Shown: positions 38,801 through 51,293, counted from the stretch's first letter. The stretch is DNA of 64,000 bases from Climacteris rufus (GCA_013398175.1 VZRZ01005383.1:246359-310358); one strand, 5' to 3'. Numbers and translations: made by a program. Notes: generated by a model from the sequence alone, not told the origin.

Positions 38801-41800
38801 CAACCCTCCACTGCAATCACCCAGCCGGGGCTGGGCTAGAAACCTCCCAACCTAAATGTTTCTGTGCAAGTAGTTGCTTTACTGTATGACTTCTCATAAA
38901 ACTGGGAACTCGTTAGGCATCTGCTCAAAATATAATCAAACAACTTAAAGACTTATTCCAGACTTCCTGCTGACTTTTTCTGCTCCCCAGTATATTGTTT
39001 TACTTTCAGTTTATTCATAGTATAAAGAAGCACCTTAAAATTGCTTCCAGCATTTGCATTAACCACTACAGGACAATGATGAATGCAGTATAAATACTGA
39101 AACAGAGCTTAAAGAACACAGGGTACTTAATCTTTATAACATGTGACTTCAATTCAGTTAGACTGGATACTCCATCATTTAACACCAAATGAATTGCAGG
39201 AAAACGTGGACCTGCAGTTTTATCTTGTTTGCATTTTTTTTGCCAAAGTTTGAAGTGCACCAATTTTCTTATTAGTGATGATGAGCATACAGCTTCATGC
39301 AGGAATTGAGGCAATTTATAAATCCTTATCTTACATCACACAGGAAGAATTCAGTAAAGAGTATGTTATTTAATGTGCAGATATGAATAGCCAAGGCTAC
39401 AAAAAAAAAATCCAAGAAAAAAGAAAAACATGAAATTCAGCAGGCTGCTAGACAGTGAGAGGATATCATCTGCCTCATACAACAAAAGGTAGCAAACTGG
39501 CAATGAAAAAGGCTCTTGGAAAACCTAGCACTGGTGGAATAAGCCTGCTAATTCACAGTTGGAAGCACCAGCAGAGTCCATAATTTATAGGAATCCTGCA
39601 AAAGCAGCTGGGATGGGTTACAAAATATCTCAGGATTGCATAAGCCAGAAGGAACCAGTCATTTAACAAGCCATCACTTATTGTCAGTAATCTGTGTTCT
39701 AAGAGGTGCCTCTCAGCAGCTGCTCAGCCTGTGTGTACAGCCTCCCCTACTGACAGGCCAGGTCCCAGGGTACCAGAGGGTGATAAACTGGAATGGAGAC
39801 TGCCCTCAAAAAAACCCAAAGAAATCCTAGGGCTTTTTGTTGTTTTCTTTTGATTTTGCAAGTAGCCATGCCTCTTCACAACTGCTTCTCAAAGGCTCTT
39901 GACTAACTAGCAATAATGAGTTGTATTACAGGTTTACTACAGAGATTTCCAAAGCTCATTTCGATGCAACTACAAAAAGACGAGGAGTGTAAGTCTGGTT
40001 CTGTATTACCAGGCCTTTCCAGGCACCACAAAATCTGAGGAGGAACCTGCAACATCAGCAGCCAAACAACTCTACTGCTGGGCTGCAACTTCAATGAAAT
40101 CTTAAAAAGTAAGTCAGTGTTATTGCAGCACACATGAATATTCCAGCCTGGGATGTTTACCAGCTTGGGATGATACACCAATTGAATTTAGTAACTCTTG
40201 CTGATTATTAAAACTGGAATCCTGTCTTCTCTAAGGGAACATGCAACAGGCAGGCTGAAGAGAAAGGAATACACACACACATTGCTCAGTTGGTTAGAGC
40301 ACTGTGCTAATAACACCAAGGTTGTGGTCTGTATGGGCCATTCACATAAGTGTTGCACTCCATGATCCTTGTGGGTCCCTCCCAGCTCAGAATATTCTGT
40401 GAGATGTCTGTACCTGGAGCATGAGACTCACCTGAACCTGCCTGCGCAGTTTGCTGCATTCGTCTGTCAGCACCTGCAGCTGGAGACGGCTCTGTGCAGA
40501 TTCCAGCTCTGCCTGTCTCCTCAGCATCTGCTCCTTTTCTAAAGAGCTGCAGGAAGGAGAGAGAAGCAATCTTTAGGACTTGGTATTATCTAGGATACTT
40601 TTCTGGGCCATCAATTCCTGCCCTCTGACTTCATCCCAACAAAAGTCCTGTTCAGGCAAATCCACAAGTAACAGGTACTGCACCAACCCAATACATTCAC
40701 CTTGAGATATTCAGTTATGCAATTGTTCTGAATGACTCACTCAACTCTTGTTCCAACAACCTTTCTCCTCACCCTCTCCAAAAGTACTAATTTAGTAGAA
40801 GAGAGTGCAAGAGAAATCAATTTTCTTTCCCCTACAGAAACACTTAAGCAAATTCTATACCATCAATATCCATGTAATACAGTTATCAGTAACACAGCAC
40901 ATCTTAGCATAACTATAACAGCAAGATCCTCAAGCTTGTCTCTACCATCATCAGTGCTAATCTTGTATTTTAGGAAAATATATCTGTACCAGAAATAATA
41001 CAGATAAATTTTCTGTGAATGTCCATAAAGAAGCCACACTTACTACCTCACCTCGAGCCTAAAAGTGCATATACACCATTTATCAGCAGCAATTTTGATG
41101 ACTAACTTGAATTTCTCTTTCACTTAGGTTTATATGAAGGAATAGATGAAGTGGGAAAAGAAACACCAGCACTCCTTAAAATTAGCTATAGATTTGGTCT
41201 ATTTGCCCTGTATTCTGTACTTCAAAAGCTGCAATATTACAGTTATTGCTCTCATTCACATGCAGGGAGCTCTAGCCTGCCCAAGTATTTTCCAAATGCA
41301 CAGACCCAGCCTTGCATGTTCCAAAGCACAGAATTCTGTCATTTCCTTATGTGATTTTTTCATGTGATTTTTTTTTCTGCAGAAGAAACAGATGAAATGC
41401 CTATTTAATCATCACAAACACATTCTTCACACCCAGTATCCATAGCCTGAAGGCTGGTGGGTTTGTTTGAACGTGACAAACCAACCCCATGATCTTATAC
41501 CTAATGGAAGACTATGTGCAAACAGTCCTGATCATGCACACACACAGATCTGTGCTCCACTCGTGGCTGTGTGCCACAGGGCAGCCACTGCCAACAGCTC
41601 CACAGACAGGCAGTCACTGCTCCCTGCCTTACAACAAAAAAAGAAGGCAGAGCAGGGGCAGGACAAATGGGGAAGGGCTGCAGTGAGGTGCTGAGACACA
41701 AACAGAAGTCAGGCAACTACCTCTCCATGAGAGATAACAAGATTTAAACATCCAAATGCTTTCTGTGCTTTTGAAAAAATATTATGTATCATATATTTTT

Positions 41801-44800
41801 TTGGTGTTAATCCAGTAAAAGAAGCATGACCCTTCTAAAGGTACACTTCAAACACCATCAGGCCGTGGCAAACTGGAGAGAAGAGAGATTTTTCCCTTCA
41901 TGACTGTTACTCCTCAATCATTTCTGATCTGTAATTACCAGGATAGTGAGGTTTCTGTTGAAAGACTGCCTTGAAAGAACAGTGGTATAGTTGTAGACAT
42001 GTGAAGAAACCTCAATTAAATTCTATTCAACACAAGACTCAGAAGAACTCAGATATCTGCAGCCTTTTAATTTCAGAATAGTATCTGTGACAGCATCTTA
42101 CAGAGAAGAAATGAGTCTCCATTTTCATACCTGCTTTTCCTTTTTTCAGTACAAAGTCTACTTCCCTTTCCAACTTAAATGTAGAGTCATAATAATGCTT
42201 GCTGACCTTTTGCAAGTAAAGCTACATGAAGAGTTTGACAAAGCAAGATGGAAAGTGATTCATATGAGATATTACTCTGTTTAATGCAAGCAGAAAAGAT
42301 GGCAGAAAAGGTCAGCTATTCACACTCCTTGCATTCCTAACTATGCCTTGCTTTTCCTATCTAATGATGAATTAGCAATATACAGCTTTTTGGCATCAAC
42401 TCTGCATGTTCTCCCATGATAACAGTTCAGGATACAACACAAGATAGCTTTTGCTGTTTCAGGGCCACAAAATGCAAACTCAAGAATTCTGTTCCAAAAA
42501 GAAACGAAGACGTGCAACACAGCAAGGCCTTGGCTCTTTAAGCCAGCCATACTCCTGATAAACCCCGAGGGGATGCACAAATTGCTTTAGACAACAGAGG
42601 AAATGAAAGCATGAGGCAGAAGGCAGAGTGCAGCTTTCAGTGGCAGGGATGTCTGTGTGGATTCTGTACCTCCTCATGCGCTCCTGCTCGCTGGTATCCA
42701 GCGCCTTCAGCGTGCGGGCGTACAGCACCACGATGTCGGAACGCTTGGCTTTCTTATTGCACTGAAATCAAACACAAACTCGGGTCATCTACAGGAATTG
42801 AACTGTCCCAACTATGCATCCCTAGGAATCCCTAGGTATTGTTTTATTTAGCTCTGAAGGGAGGGGTTGTCTACTGGAAAATGAAGCCACAAAGGTTTAC
42901 ACAGCACGTTTGCAAGATGCTCCCTCAGACAGTGACCAGGCTCTAACTGGGGCTACAACAATAGTTTAAGTCGCATATCCTATTGCACATTCAGTAGTCC
43001 ATCTCCTTGCTTCCCACTAAATGTATTCTGCTAACACACCAGCAAGACAGCATCGTCAGGAAAATTCCAGGGACAAAAAAAAAACCTAATCAGACAAAGA
43101 AAAGATCTAAAACAAAAGACCAGCCCAACCTCGGGTTTAAAAACACCAAGATTAGCTGCTTGGACAACAGACAAGGATTTAGGAACCCATGAGTATGCTC
43201 CCAACTCTTATTTCTGTACTATATTCCTTTAATCAAATTCTACAGGCCCAAATCCATAAAAGTGTTCCTGTGTCATATGAAACGCTGACATCACACTGAT
43301 TTCAGTGACACAGAGGGAGTCAGATATTTCAATAATTCTGTGCATCTAGCTGCAACCATTTAGTACTTTAGATTCACCTTAAAAAGAAGCTGGTAGAACT
43401 TAAAGATGCTGTAATTTCTCCCACGTTTGTGTTTTGCAAATACTCTTTGTTGATCAGAAAAGAGACAGTGAATACTCAGACCGAGTGACCTCTGCTAAAC
43501 ATTAAATTACGGTGTGTGTTTCAAATGCAGACTTCTCTATTATTTAGCAGCACAAAGATATCACAGGCAACAGTTTCACAGCAGACAACCTCCCTCCCTT
43601 TGTAAAGAACTGCCTTGCAGAGCAGTAAATGGCTAAGACAGTTTTCCTGGCAGCCAGCAGCTGTCACTGGCAGGATCAGGAGTGCTGCAATTTCACAGTA
43701 ACTTGCCTCAAGCCACTTAGTATACAGACCATGCACAGCAGCTCCGGGCTATTCAACCAGAGAATGCCCAGTTGCAAAGGACAGAGACTGAAAATGAAGA
43801 GATGATGATTTATCTGCAAGGTTCTCTCCAGAGCAAGTTCTCCCAGGAAGTTTTAGCATTTATATCAATGGAAGAGAAAGAGGGAGCAAGCACCCCTTGA
43901 GATATTAGTGTTCAAGAAGAAAGCAGTCACAAAATTCCAAAGAGCAAAGGTGCCAGGCAGGTCTCTCAGAATTCTGTCTGGGCCTGAAGTGAGACAATGA
44001 AAGCTTGCACAGGACTGACAGAGGTAAGAAAAATCAACTTTGGGCTTTGCTATGGCAACAGTGATCCTTTAGGTTTAATCACAGTGCACGTCAAGAGGAA
44101 CTTTCTTGTTGAGAGAAGGGAATCCTGCAAAGTCAAGCAAGAATACAGAAGCTCTCAAAATGACAAAGCCAAAGAACTCCTGGGCTTCCAGCCACTGACT
44201 TGGAAAGCAGCAGAACTGAATCCTATTTACAAGGTACTCATTGACCTATTTTTTGTCAACATTCCTTCCTGGAAAAAAGTAACAAGGAATGGAAGCACAT
44301 CACAGAGAAATGCAGACCTCTTTGGAAGAGATCAGTATTAACCATAGAGAGAAAGCTGGAAAAAACACCTTCAAAAGCTGATTTACCACTTGCAAATGAG
44401 CATTAAAGGATGCAGTTTTGTTCTCAGTTCGTTCTCTGCAAGTTTCCTAAACAACCTGGTCCTCTTAAAGGCTGCAAAAACAGATACAGTTCCAAACAGA
44501 AGCATACCTGACTGAAAATCAAACTAGATGATCTTTAAGATCCCTTCCAACCCTAACCATTCTATGGTTCTAGACCAGTTCTCAGACAGACTTCTTGTCC
44601 AATAACATATTCTTTATGCTTAGTTAATTTATTTTAGGAATCCATCTGCTATTTCCATTCCAGGTGGTCCTCTCCAGGACCACAGTGTGGTGTTCTGGAA
44701 CCATTTACAGGTGTAGCACTTGAACTCTTAAACTTTTGTAACTTCTACTCACAAATACTCTACATTAGGGAGAAAATCCAAGCCATAACTCATCCTTTAA

Positions 44801-47800
44801 AGCAGTGCTAGTTGTTCCTAGCCTACTCACATCAAAATAATGGTGGGTTTTGTTACTTCTGACAGCAGCTTCACACAGCAAGAAGTTATAACAGTTACAG
44901 TGGTAAGTCTGAGGTAGAAGTTACCCCAGCAAGTGCTTTCCAGTGCACATAAACCCCATTTTACCTGAGGGCACTTTCCTGCCTGTCCCTTGAGCCACCT
45001 GTCAATGCATGTGTAGCCAAAGAGGTGCCCACACCGCAGCGCTGACAGACGGTGCTCCCCAGCGTTGGTCCACTGCTCAAAGCAGATTGCACACGTGTCT
45101 CCCTCCTCCTCATCCTGAGGTGCAACAGGAACTGATGGCTCTAGTTTCTTTACTGGAGTTGTCTAGGATTAAAAAGTTTAAAAACCCAACAAAAGTGTTT
45201 TAGAAAATGCAGCGTTTTTCATTTATAATCTGTCTCCAACAGCATTTAGTTCACCTTACCTGCTTTTGCTGGACTTCAGGCTCATCTTCATGACTTTCAC
45301 GTTCTGCAGAAGCTTGAGACAAAGCTTGAGGTGGCTGTGCTTGGACCTGACTGGAAACTAAAGAAAGAATTGCTTAAATGAACTGATACATAACAAGGGG
45401 AAAAGGAATTCTCCTGCTTTGATCTGAAATAACCATTAAACAGATTAAACAGTGACACAGCAGAGGTTACATACAAAGCTTCTGTACCCTGGACACAGAC
45501 TGTGTGTAAGCCCTTCTATATAACAACAGTAGTGCTGAAAAACCTTATGTTTTGTTTTATGAAAAGCAACAGAATTTCAGTGAAAAAGAACAGGTCTTTT
45601 AAGGACAGCAGTTGTTATCAGAATTTTGTGACCTGCACGAAACAAACAGACCTGGTCTGCAGTTAGGCTGATGTAAGTTTACATCCCACAGACACCAATA
45701 TGCAGAAGCTGCTTTGCCAAGGGATCTAAGCATGCATATTTCATGTGCCAAGAAAGCATTTCCCGTATGCTGGCTGTCCATTCACTCTGACTTAAGCAGT
45801 TTTCCAGCTGGTAATTGTCTGAACTACCAATTCTGCTGGTATTCTCCCTATGTTTTTGTGATGGGCCTCTGTCAGCCCATCTGTTGAGGCACAGGCCCAC
45901 AGAACTGCTACGTGGGGATCACCACCACTAGCACAGTAAAAAAGGAGCAGAAATCACTGCCTTCCCTTTAGCTCCTGACAAAACAGGAGTTACTAATCAC
46001 ATGTAGTAATTGAGGCAGATATTCTCAATCCAGTGAAGTATCACCTAACCCTGGCTAATGTTAATAATGTCCAGCCTCTATGGTTCTGGGCTGTAAGAGG
46101 AGCCAGTGGTTTTTATATATAAGCAACAGGGGAATTCCAGAAAATCCAAGAGAGAGCATATGTTCAGACAATATTATACAGCACATAACAGCTTGAGCTC
46201 CTGTCACATGTAAAACTAGCCCAAAGCAAGAAGAATGGATCTGTTCAAAAGATACCTCATCGATGCACCCCTGTAAAAAAGGTAAAGAGGTGAGCTGGCC
46301 AATCCATACCAAAACTGAGGGCAGAGGGTGAATCCTAAGGACATTGCTTAGGGACTGAAGTGAAAACATAACCCTGTTCTTGTATTCTCTGGGCATCAAT
46401 AACCTTGACTAGCAAGTTAACTATTTGTCACTCTTACATAAACTGTGCATGTTCATCACAAACACTGTCACTGAAGTGTGTGGCAGCCTGTGAACATGAT
46501 TTTAGATAAAGAATTGCGAGACAGAAAAAGATGAGGACAGAAAAAAAACAAAAAGCACCTCCATCTCTCAGCTAAGTGTCACAAGTTACAGGAATGAAAA
46601 CTAAACTGAAACAGACTGAAATCTCAAATAATTAAAAAATACTGGATCAGATTCTTCCCTGAAAGCACTGTTGATGTCCAAACTGTGACCTGAAGTCTTC
46701 AATAATACTCCTGGATAATATACAACAGGAGTAGCGTGGCAATCAATAATCTCTAAATTTGAAGTTATAAATAATCCTGGAAGCATTCAGAGTAAGTAGC
46801 AGCCTGCAAACAGCAGAAAGATGGTATTTAACATTGCAGCAGCAATCACCCAGTGCTGCTGCTGCTGCTCTTAGGAGCTGCTTGCCAGGAAGCCGTGTGG
46901 CAGCAACCTGCTCCTGTCAGCTGTGGGCACAAAGAGCTCTGAGCACCGTCTGTTGTGCAGCTCCAAAGGATTTCCCTGCTGAGTTTTCAAACAGCAACAA
47001 AAGTGTCTGAAATCAGTCTCCACATAGCACAAATACAGCACAAACCTTCTGAGCTCACTGCTGGAGGTGTCTCCTGGGCTGGTGGCAACAGTGGTGCTGC
47101 AGCCTCCACTGCTTCCTCTTCCTCCTCCTCCTCCTCAGCAGAAGTGCTGCTGTCAGAGTCACTCACTTCTATTGTCTCGTCTGGGCTCTGCTCCTGGTTG
47201 TCCCTTGCAATATGGGAGGGCTCCAGGTGTGGAACTGGTCCTGCAGCTGGATCTTGGGTCCTACTGAGTTGAAAGTAATGGTCCAATGCTGGCCTGAGTC
47301 CAGAAAGGCAAGAAACAAAAGCCACAGTTATTTCAAGTAAGCTAAAGACTCAGCATGGTTCTCCATGAATGTTTGCAGTAAAATTGCCAGGTTTTGACTG
47401 CAGCAGGAAGGTGTCACAGTTATCAAGTCAGGCCTTCTCTGGTAGGTAGGCAATCCCACAGGATTGCCCACTCTTTAACCATCATCAGGATCAACAACAA
47501 TTCATTTTACTCAGCTCAAAGAAAATCTTTCAGTTACAACAATGATATTGCCTTCTTTTGGCAGGGAAAGGGGATGGTGGGGTTGGAGAGGAGAAAAGCA
47601 AAGTAGCATCATTCATCTATAAGCCTAAGGAACTCCTAATCATGATGTCTCTCCAACCCTAATTCAGCCTAATTGGTTCCTGGAGCCACCGGTAATATGC
47701 ACAAGGCTTGTATCACAGCCTCATTCCACTGGCTTCTTTATGCCTAGTCTTTCTACTTTCCCTCTCTATTTCTGTTGGAAATTCATCCCCTCTCCCCCCA

Positions 47801-49030
47801 TCAGTTCAGCTATCATCTTGATTATCCTTCAGATTCAAAAGAGTTTTTTGGGTTGCCTTCCAGCCCTGACAACTACAGTGACCTTCACATGCAATCTGAG
47901 GGCAAACAATACAGTTGTGTTTAATCAGCTGGGAGGAGAGGAGCTCCTGGACTCACTGAATTTAAAAGCAATGCTTCAGTTAATTGTAATTTTATCCTTG
48001 GCATGTACAAAAGCTACAAAGATGAGACAAAAACCAAATAAACCAGAAACTGGGATTTCTTTCTGACTGGTGAGCATCCCCACTCATCCCCCTTTAATCC
48101 CATTACAAATGGTATTAAACACAGAGGATTTTTTTTGGTCTGAAAGTGAAAAAAAAAACCCTACAGAAAAGTATCAGTTTGTATGTTTGTGAAGGCTTCT
48201 GCAGCAATTGCCACCAAAAAATATAATAAGGCAGGCTGCAAATCAAAGGTGAAATGCAAATCAGAGCACAAGCTCCACTGAGCTAAATGCTGGCTGGAAC
48301 TGCCAAGAGTCAGCACTGCTGCAGGAAGCATGGACAGGAATCTGGCTGCACAGGGGAACAGTGGGAGCAGAAGCTCTGCAAGCAACATTCAAAGTGTAGA
48401 AGGGCTCAGAAGTCAACACCACCACTGCCAACATATGAAATGGGGGGACTCATTTAACAAGGGCAAAGAACCAGCCAGAAGAGATCAGAAGTCACTGTGC
48501 TATTACTGAGCTTGACAGGTAAGTGAGGTGCCCTGGATTGGGCCCCAGCCACACATCTGGGCTGGACTCTGTAAGCCAGGAAGCAAGGCAGTTTTGATCC
48601 AATGCTAGACTTGATCAGAGGGCAGTTCAGACCCAATTTCTTTGCTGCTTTACCTGATTGTCCTCTGGGAACCACCAACCCTCTGCTGCCTGCGCGCTCT
48701 CCGCGCTTGCGGACGCTGCGTGAGCTGGGGCACGGGCAGTGGTTGGTACAGATCAAACGCCCCTTGCAGCCTCTGCAGCCCACTGGGGGCTGTGGCAGGA
48801 CTTGGTGGGGGGTCAGGCCCTGCAGCTGCTTCCCTTGTTGTACCAGAGTTTGGTGTGACAACAGCATCGTCAGCAGGAAGGGCTGCAGTGCTGCCTCCTC
48901 CTTCACCGAGCACGGGAACGTGGGACGAGAGCGCTGAGTGACCAGAGGGCTCTGGGAAAAGTGTCCTGAGGTTCTCCACTGAGTAACCAGCCCCTGGCTG
49001 GAGATCAACTTCCATCTCTTCTTGAGCCAT
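29742..49030 (-). CDS. RFWD3: RFWD3, RING and WD40 E3 ubiquitin ligase (FANCW), 753 aa
   Basis: RFWD3 ubiquitinates RPA and RAD51 at damaged or stalled forks in the nucleus, supporting homologous recombination and interstrand crosslink repair; loss in people causes Fanconi anaemia group W. Twelve coding exons, all GT-AG with closing phases: 49030-48654, 47293-47046, 45357-45260, 45162-44965, 42761-42670, 40546-40432, 35684-35456, 34297-34147, 31950-31774, 31170-30956, 30732-30515, 29885-29742. They sum to 2262 nt (753 codons plus stop; human 774 aa). Order: disordered acidic N-terminus with an eight-Glu run, RING at about residues 265-308 with the C3HGC4 pattern known for this family, a coiled coil over exons 6-7, then WD40 repeats to the C-terminus, ending KMVNIYKWQ (human KMVHIYKWE). 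The start MAQEEMEVD matches human MAHEAMEYD; a non-coding exon 1 must lie upstream. All residues needed for function appear intact. Confidence 0.97.
30515..30732 (-). CDS. RFWD3: RFWD3 exon 12 (WD40)
   Basis: Encodes a more divergent start GKNNPCVRCVMMEL and then the conserved FSAGPTCKLLTKNAIFQSPE and CAGDEASNSAL. Acceptor TGCTGCACAG, donor GTATGT. Confidence 0.95.
30956..31170 (-). CDS. RFWD3: RFWD3 exon 11 (WD40)
   Basis: Encodes RCPMVSLSYLPRMASASLPY and LPLEPGGCIDLQTE through ATYRP. This region of human RFWD3 includes the Ile altered in Fanconi anaemia (I639). Confidence 0.96.
31774..31950 (-). CDS. RFWD3: RFWD3 exon 10 (WD40)
   Basis: Encodes LATNTVVQTYNAGRPVWSCC and IYAGLVNGSIMIYDLRDT; donor GTATGG. 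Near-identical to human over most of its length. Confidence 0.97.
33827..33874. repeat. 25-bp AT-rich direct duplication
   Basis: TCTATATATTATATTACATT occurs twice, starting at 33827 and 33852, in an RFWD3 intron. Confidence 0.85.
34147..34297 (-). CDS. RFWD3: RFWD3 exon 9 (WD40)
   Basis: Encodes GCGVKMMSLANLKSSQYIPI and HSKQIRGLAF through STLKLT, matching human WD40 sequence closely. Confidence 0.96.
35456..35684 (-). CDS. RFWD3: RFWD3 exon 8
   Basis: Encodes ELKALVAQYN, a Ser/Pro-rich linker, then the first WD40 strands (KVFLVSQTGNCRVMAYCDSL). Donor GTAATT. Confidence 0.95.
40281..40403 (+). mobile_element. tRNA-Ile-derived SINE (TguSINE1-like)
   Basis: The left part reads GCTCAGTTGGTTAGAGC, then GTGCTAATAACACCAAGGTT: the D-arm (A box) and the AAT anticodon region of a vertebrate tRNA-Ile, without its first bases and with a deleted B-box segment. 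After a GGGCCA remnant it continues into a CR1-like tail ending GGTCCCTCCCAGCTCAGAAT ATTCTGTGA. This head-and-tail structure is that of TguSINE1, a SINE known from passerine birds. The A and B box damage says it is not an active tRNA gene. It lies in RFWD3 intron 7, antisense to the gene and about 29 bases from the exon 7 donor. Confidence 0.8.
40432..40546 (-). CDS. RFWD3: RFWD3 exon 7 (coiled coil)
   Basis: Encodes SLEKEQMLRRQAELESAQSR and LQLQVLTDECSKLRRQVQ, a helical heptad segment highly similar to human. A tRNA-derived SINE ends about 29 bases beyond its donor, in the following intron. Confidence 0.96.
42670..42761 (-). CDS. RFWD3: RFWD3 exon 6
   Basis: Encodes CNKKAKRSDIVVLYARTLKA and LDTSEQERMR. 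It completes the RING and begins the coiled coil. Donor GTACAG. Confidence 0.95.
44505..44573 (+). mobile_element. CR1 LINE 3' tail fragment
   Basis: Contains AAACTAGATGATCTTTAAGA and TCCCTTCCAACCCTAACCAT, ending TTCTATGGTTCTAG: a short CR1 3' end in plus orientation in RFWD3 intron 5. Confidence 0.85.
44965..45162 (-). CDS. RFWD3: RFWD3 exon 5 (RING finger)
   Basis: Encodes GDTCAICFEQWTNAGEHRLS, then ALRCGHLFGYTCIDRWL and KCPQ. Zinc ligands C265, C268, C285, H287, C293 and C305 are here; the last Cys (C308) is in exon 6. Gly replaces the usual fifth ligand position, as in human RFWD3. Confidence 0.97.
45260..45357 (-). CDS. RFWD3: RFWD3 exon 4
   Basis: Encodes Gln-rich linker SSQVQAQPPQALSQASAERE and onward to VQQKQ. 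Acceptor TTCTTTAG and donor GTAAGG. The length of 98 nt keeps the frame with exons 3 and 5. Confidence 0.9.
47046..47293 (-). CDS. RFWD3: RFWD3 exon 3
   Basis: Starts PALDHYFQLSRTQ (human APLDAYFQVSRTQ) and includes Asp/Ser-rich sequence and a run of eight Glu encoded mostly by GAG. Donor GTTTGT is non-optimal. Confidence 0.95.
48654..49030 (-). CDS. RFWD3: RFWD3 exon 2 (first coding exon)
   Basis: Acceptor TTTGCAG precedes AA then ATG, so the exon itself begins at 49032. It ends GGTTCCCAGAGGACAATCAG before GTAAAG. It encodes the acidic, Pro-rich N-terminus; its GGSQRT end matches human. Confidence 0.95.
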
Positions 49031-50489
49031 TTCTGCAAAGAGTTGAAGAAAAATAGTATTTACTTGCAATTGTGCACTCTGCTTGTAGCCTGATGGTAGC
49101 ATGAGCCAGGTGAAGCACTCAGTGACTACAAAAGCTTTTAGAATTCAGAGCTGAAGGAAAATTTGTCCTTTTGCAGCAGAGGTAAACCACGAGTCAATAC
49201 ACATATGTGAGCTGGCAGCACCCTCCCAGAGTCCTGGGTTCCAAGTCTCTAGCTCAATAGTAGCTAGCACCAAAGGCACATTACAAAATCAATTTAAATA
49301 AGCATTTGGATAAGTATGGAAAGTTAAGGTTTTCTTGCTGGCATCATTTACTTGCCAAGTAAATACATGTGCATCTTGGAGAACAATTTGGAAATATTTG
49401 AGAGACTCTCCCTGGTGGGCAGCACTGCACAAGCACCCACAGATACAGCCAGAAACAAGATCTATGACACAGCCCTTTGCTGCTCTGCTCTCAGGAAAGG
49501 TTTCACTTTCAGTTTCAGGTTTCTTCAAATAAAATTCTGTTATAGTAACAGACCACTGTGACTCTGAGCTCAGAGCTCACTGAACAGCCCTTCAGGTGTT
49601 CACCAACACCAGGCAAACCCAGAAAGGGCATCACAGCACAACCCAAGACATTATGGGTACCAAGTTATCTACAGCATCAGCATTTCTGGATCCATATTCA
49701 GCCCAAGACTGGATAAACATGAAATTTGCAGTAAAACTGCACATATATTAAGGATGGTTGCCCTGCCAACATCTTTCACATATGGATTTCAGGTTACCTC
49801 CTGAAGAGGAGTACCACCTTAGGGTTTGAAGAAAAACAGAGGAGCCAACAGTTTGTGCATAATTAATTCTTAGGCTGCTGTCAGCCACCAAATTAGAGCA
49901 CTTTGGTCACACTGTTCTTACAACACAAAAAAGTTCAAGATTATTTCATTAATTGAATTAACAGAAGCACCAAAAACTCACAGAAGTCTTTTATTGGAAG
50001 AGGTGTGTGAATTAAATCTTGCAAGTTGCTGAAAGCCATTCACATTCTCCAAAAGTACTTAAGCAATCATAAACCTGAAAGGCCTTGGGAATTGCAGACC
50101 TTTACCATTATTTAGAAGCCCAAAGCACACACCAAAACTCACCCAGCTAGGGCTGTACAAACAGAGCAAAGGCTGGTTTTAGTACAAAAAATAACTAGAA
50201 AATGAATACAAGGATTGCTAAAGGGGGATGTACTAATGCTTAATTTATTTTATAAACCTTTTAAGAAATCCTAACTTATGAGTCATTTCACAATTCTTAT
50301 CCTAATTACCAATTCAGCCTAAGCTAGGCCAAAAATCGATGTTAAATGCCCCCTCCCACCAGAAGAGTTGCACAGCCAAGCCATAACATTCATCAATCAA
50401 GCACTGCTTCTCTAGCACTATGTTCATATTTGTGATAGAGTTGCCACCTATAAACATAATAAATCCTTTATTTTCACCACACGAAGTAC

Positions 50490-50690
50490 CATAATTCTAA
50501 GGGGTTGGAAGAGGTTGGTTAAAGATCACCCAGTCCCAGCCTTGCCATGGGCACGGACACCTCCCACCAGCCCAGGTGGCTCAAGGCCTTACCCAACCGG
50601 GCCTGGCACATTCCAGGGCTGGGACATCCACGGTCTCCCTGGGTAACCTGTTCTCATTAACTGTGAGGCTTACAAAAATGTTAATACTGC
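50490..50690 (-). mobile_element. CR1 LINE fragment
   Basis: Degenerate CR1: GGGGTTGGAAGAGG, then CCAGGGCTGGGACATCCACG and CTCCCTGGGTAACCTGTTCT, in minus orientation with its 3' end at about 50490. It lies in RFWD3 intron 1. Confidence 0.75.
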
Positions 50691-51027
50691 CATTGTCGCT
50701 GTTAAATCTTGGAATTCTCCCACAAGGAGCAGTGCTTCCTCCAGGCAGCCAGGTGCCAGTCCCTGGAAGAGCCGGCAGATGGAGAGTGTCCACAAAGAGC
50801 TTCCCGGGCCCAGAGGAGAAACCCCGGCGCTTGCAGAGGGCAGAGCTTGGCTGGCAGCCCCAGGGCTCGCACCCGGCGGCCGAAGGCTGAAGCAGCAGCT
50901 TCCCCTTGCGGAGGGCACCCAGGCCCCGCTCCGCACCTCCTTTAACATGAAGTTAGCGAACGAAAACCCCGAATATGACTCAAAAGACGCACACGCTGCA
51001 CAAGCGCGAGCTCTCTGCTGTTTTTTT

Positions 51028-51093
51028 NNNNNNNNNNNNNNNNNNNNNNNNNNNNNNNNNNNNNNNNNNNNNNNNNNNNNNNNNNNNNNNNNN
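51028..51093. other. assembly gap (66 N)
   Basis: A run of N in the RFWD3 promoter, where the start site or non-coding first exon would be expected. Confidence 1.
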
Positions 51094-51293
51094 GGGACGG
51101 GAGGCAGGGATGTAGGAGCTGCTCTGATTGGTCAACGCGCCGCAGGGAGGGCCGGCTGATTGGGCAACGAGGCCGCTGTCGGCCCTGGGGGCGGGGCAAG
51201 AGGGCGGAGCGAGTTTTCATTGGCGGGGCCGGCGCGCGGAGAAAAGAGCGGGAACGCAAGGTCATTCAAATATGGGGAGGGGACGGACGGGGT

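Larger units (their letters stand above)
29886..50950 (-). other. RFWD3: RFWD3 introns
   Basis: Introns longer than 300 bases are about 49033-50950 (intron 1, right end not mapped), 47294-48653, 45358-47045, 42762-44964, 40547-42669, 35685-40431, 34298-35455, 31951-34146, 31171-31773 and 29886-30514. They hold two CR1 pieces (44505-44573, 50490-50690), one tRNA-derived SINE (40281-40403), a T-rich run near 35024-35045 and an AT-rich 25-bp duplication near 33827-33874. I see no other gene in them. Confidence 0.8.

Noticed and set aside
40281..40350. tRNA-Ile (AAT) gene
   Set aside because: The acceptor stem is missing at the 5' end, the B-box region is deleted, and the sequence runs into a CR1-like tail, so it is a SINE.
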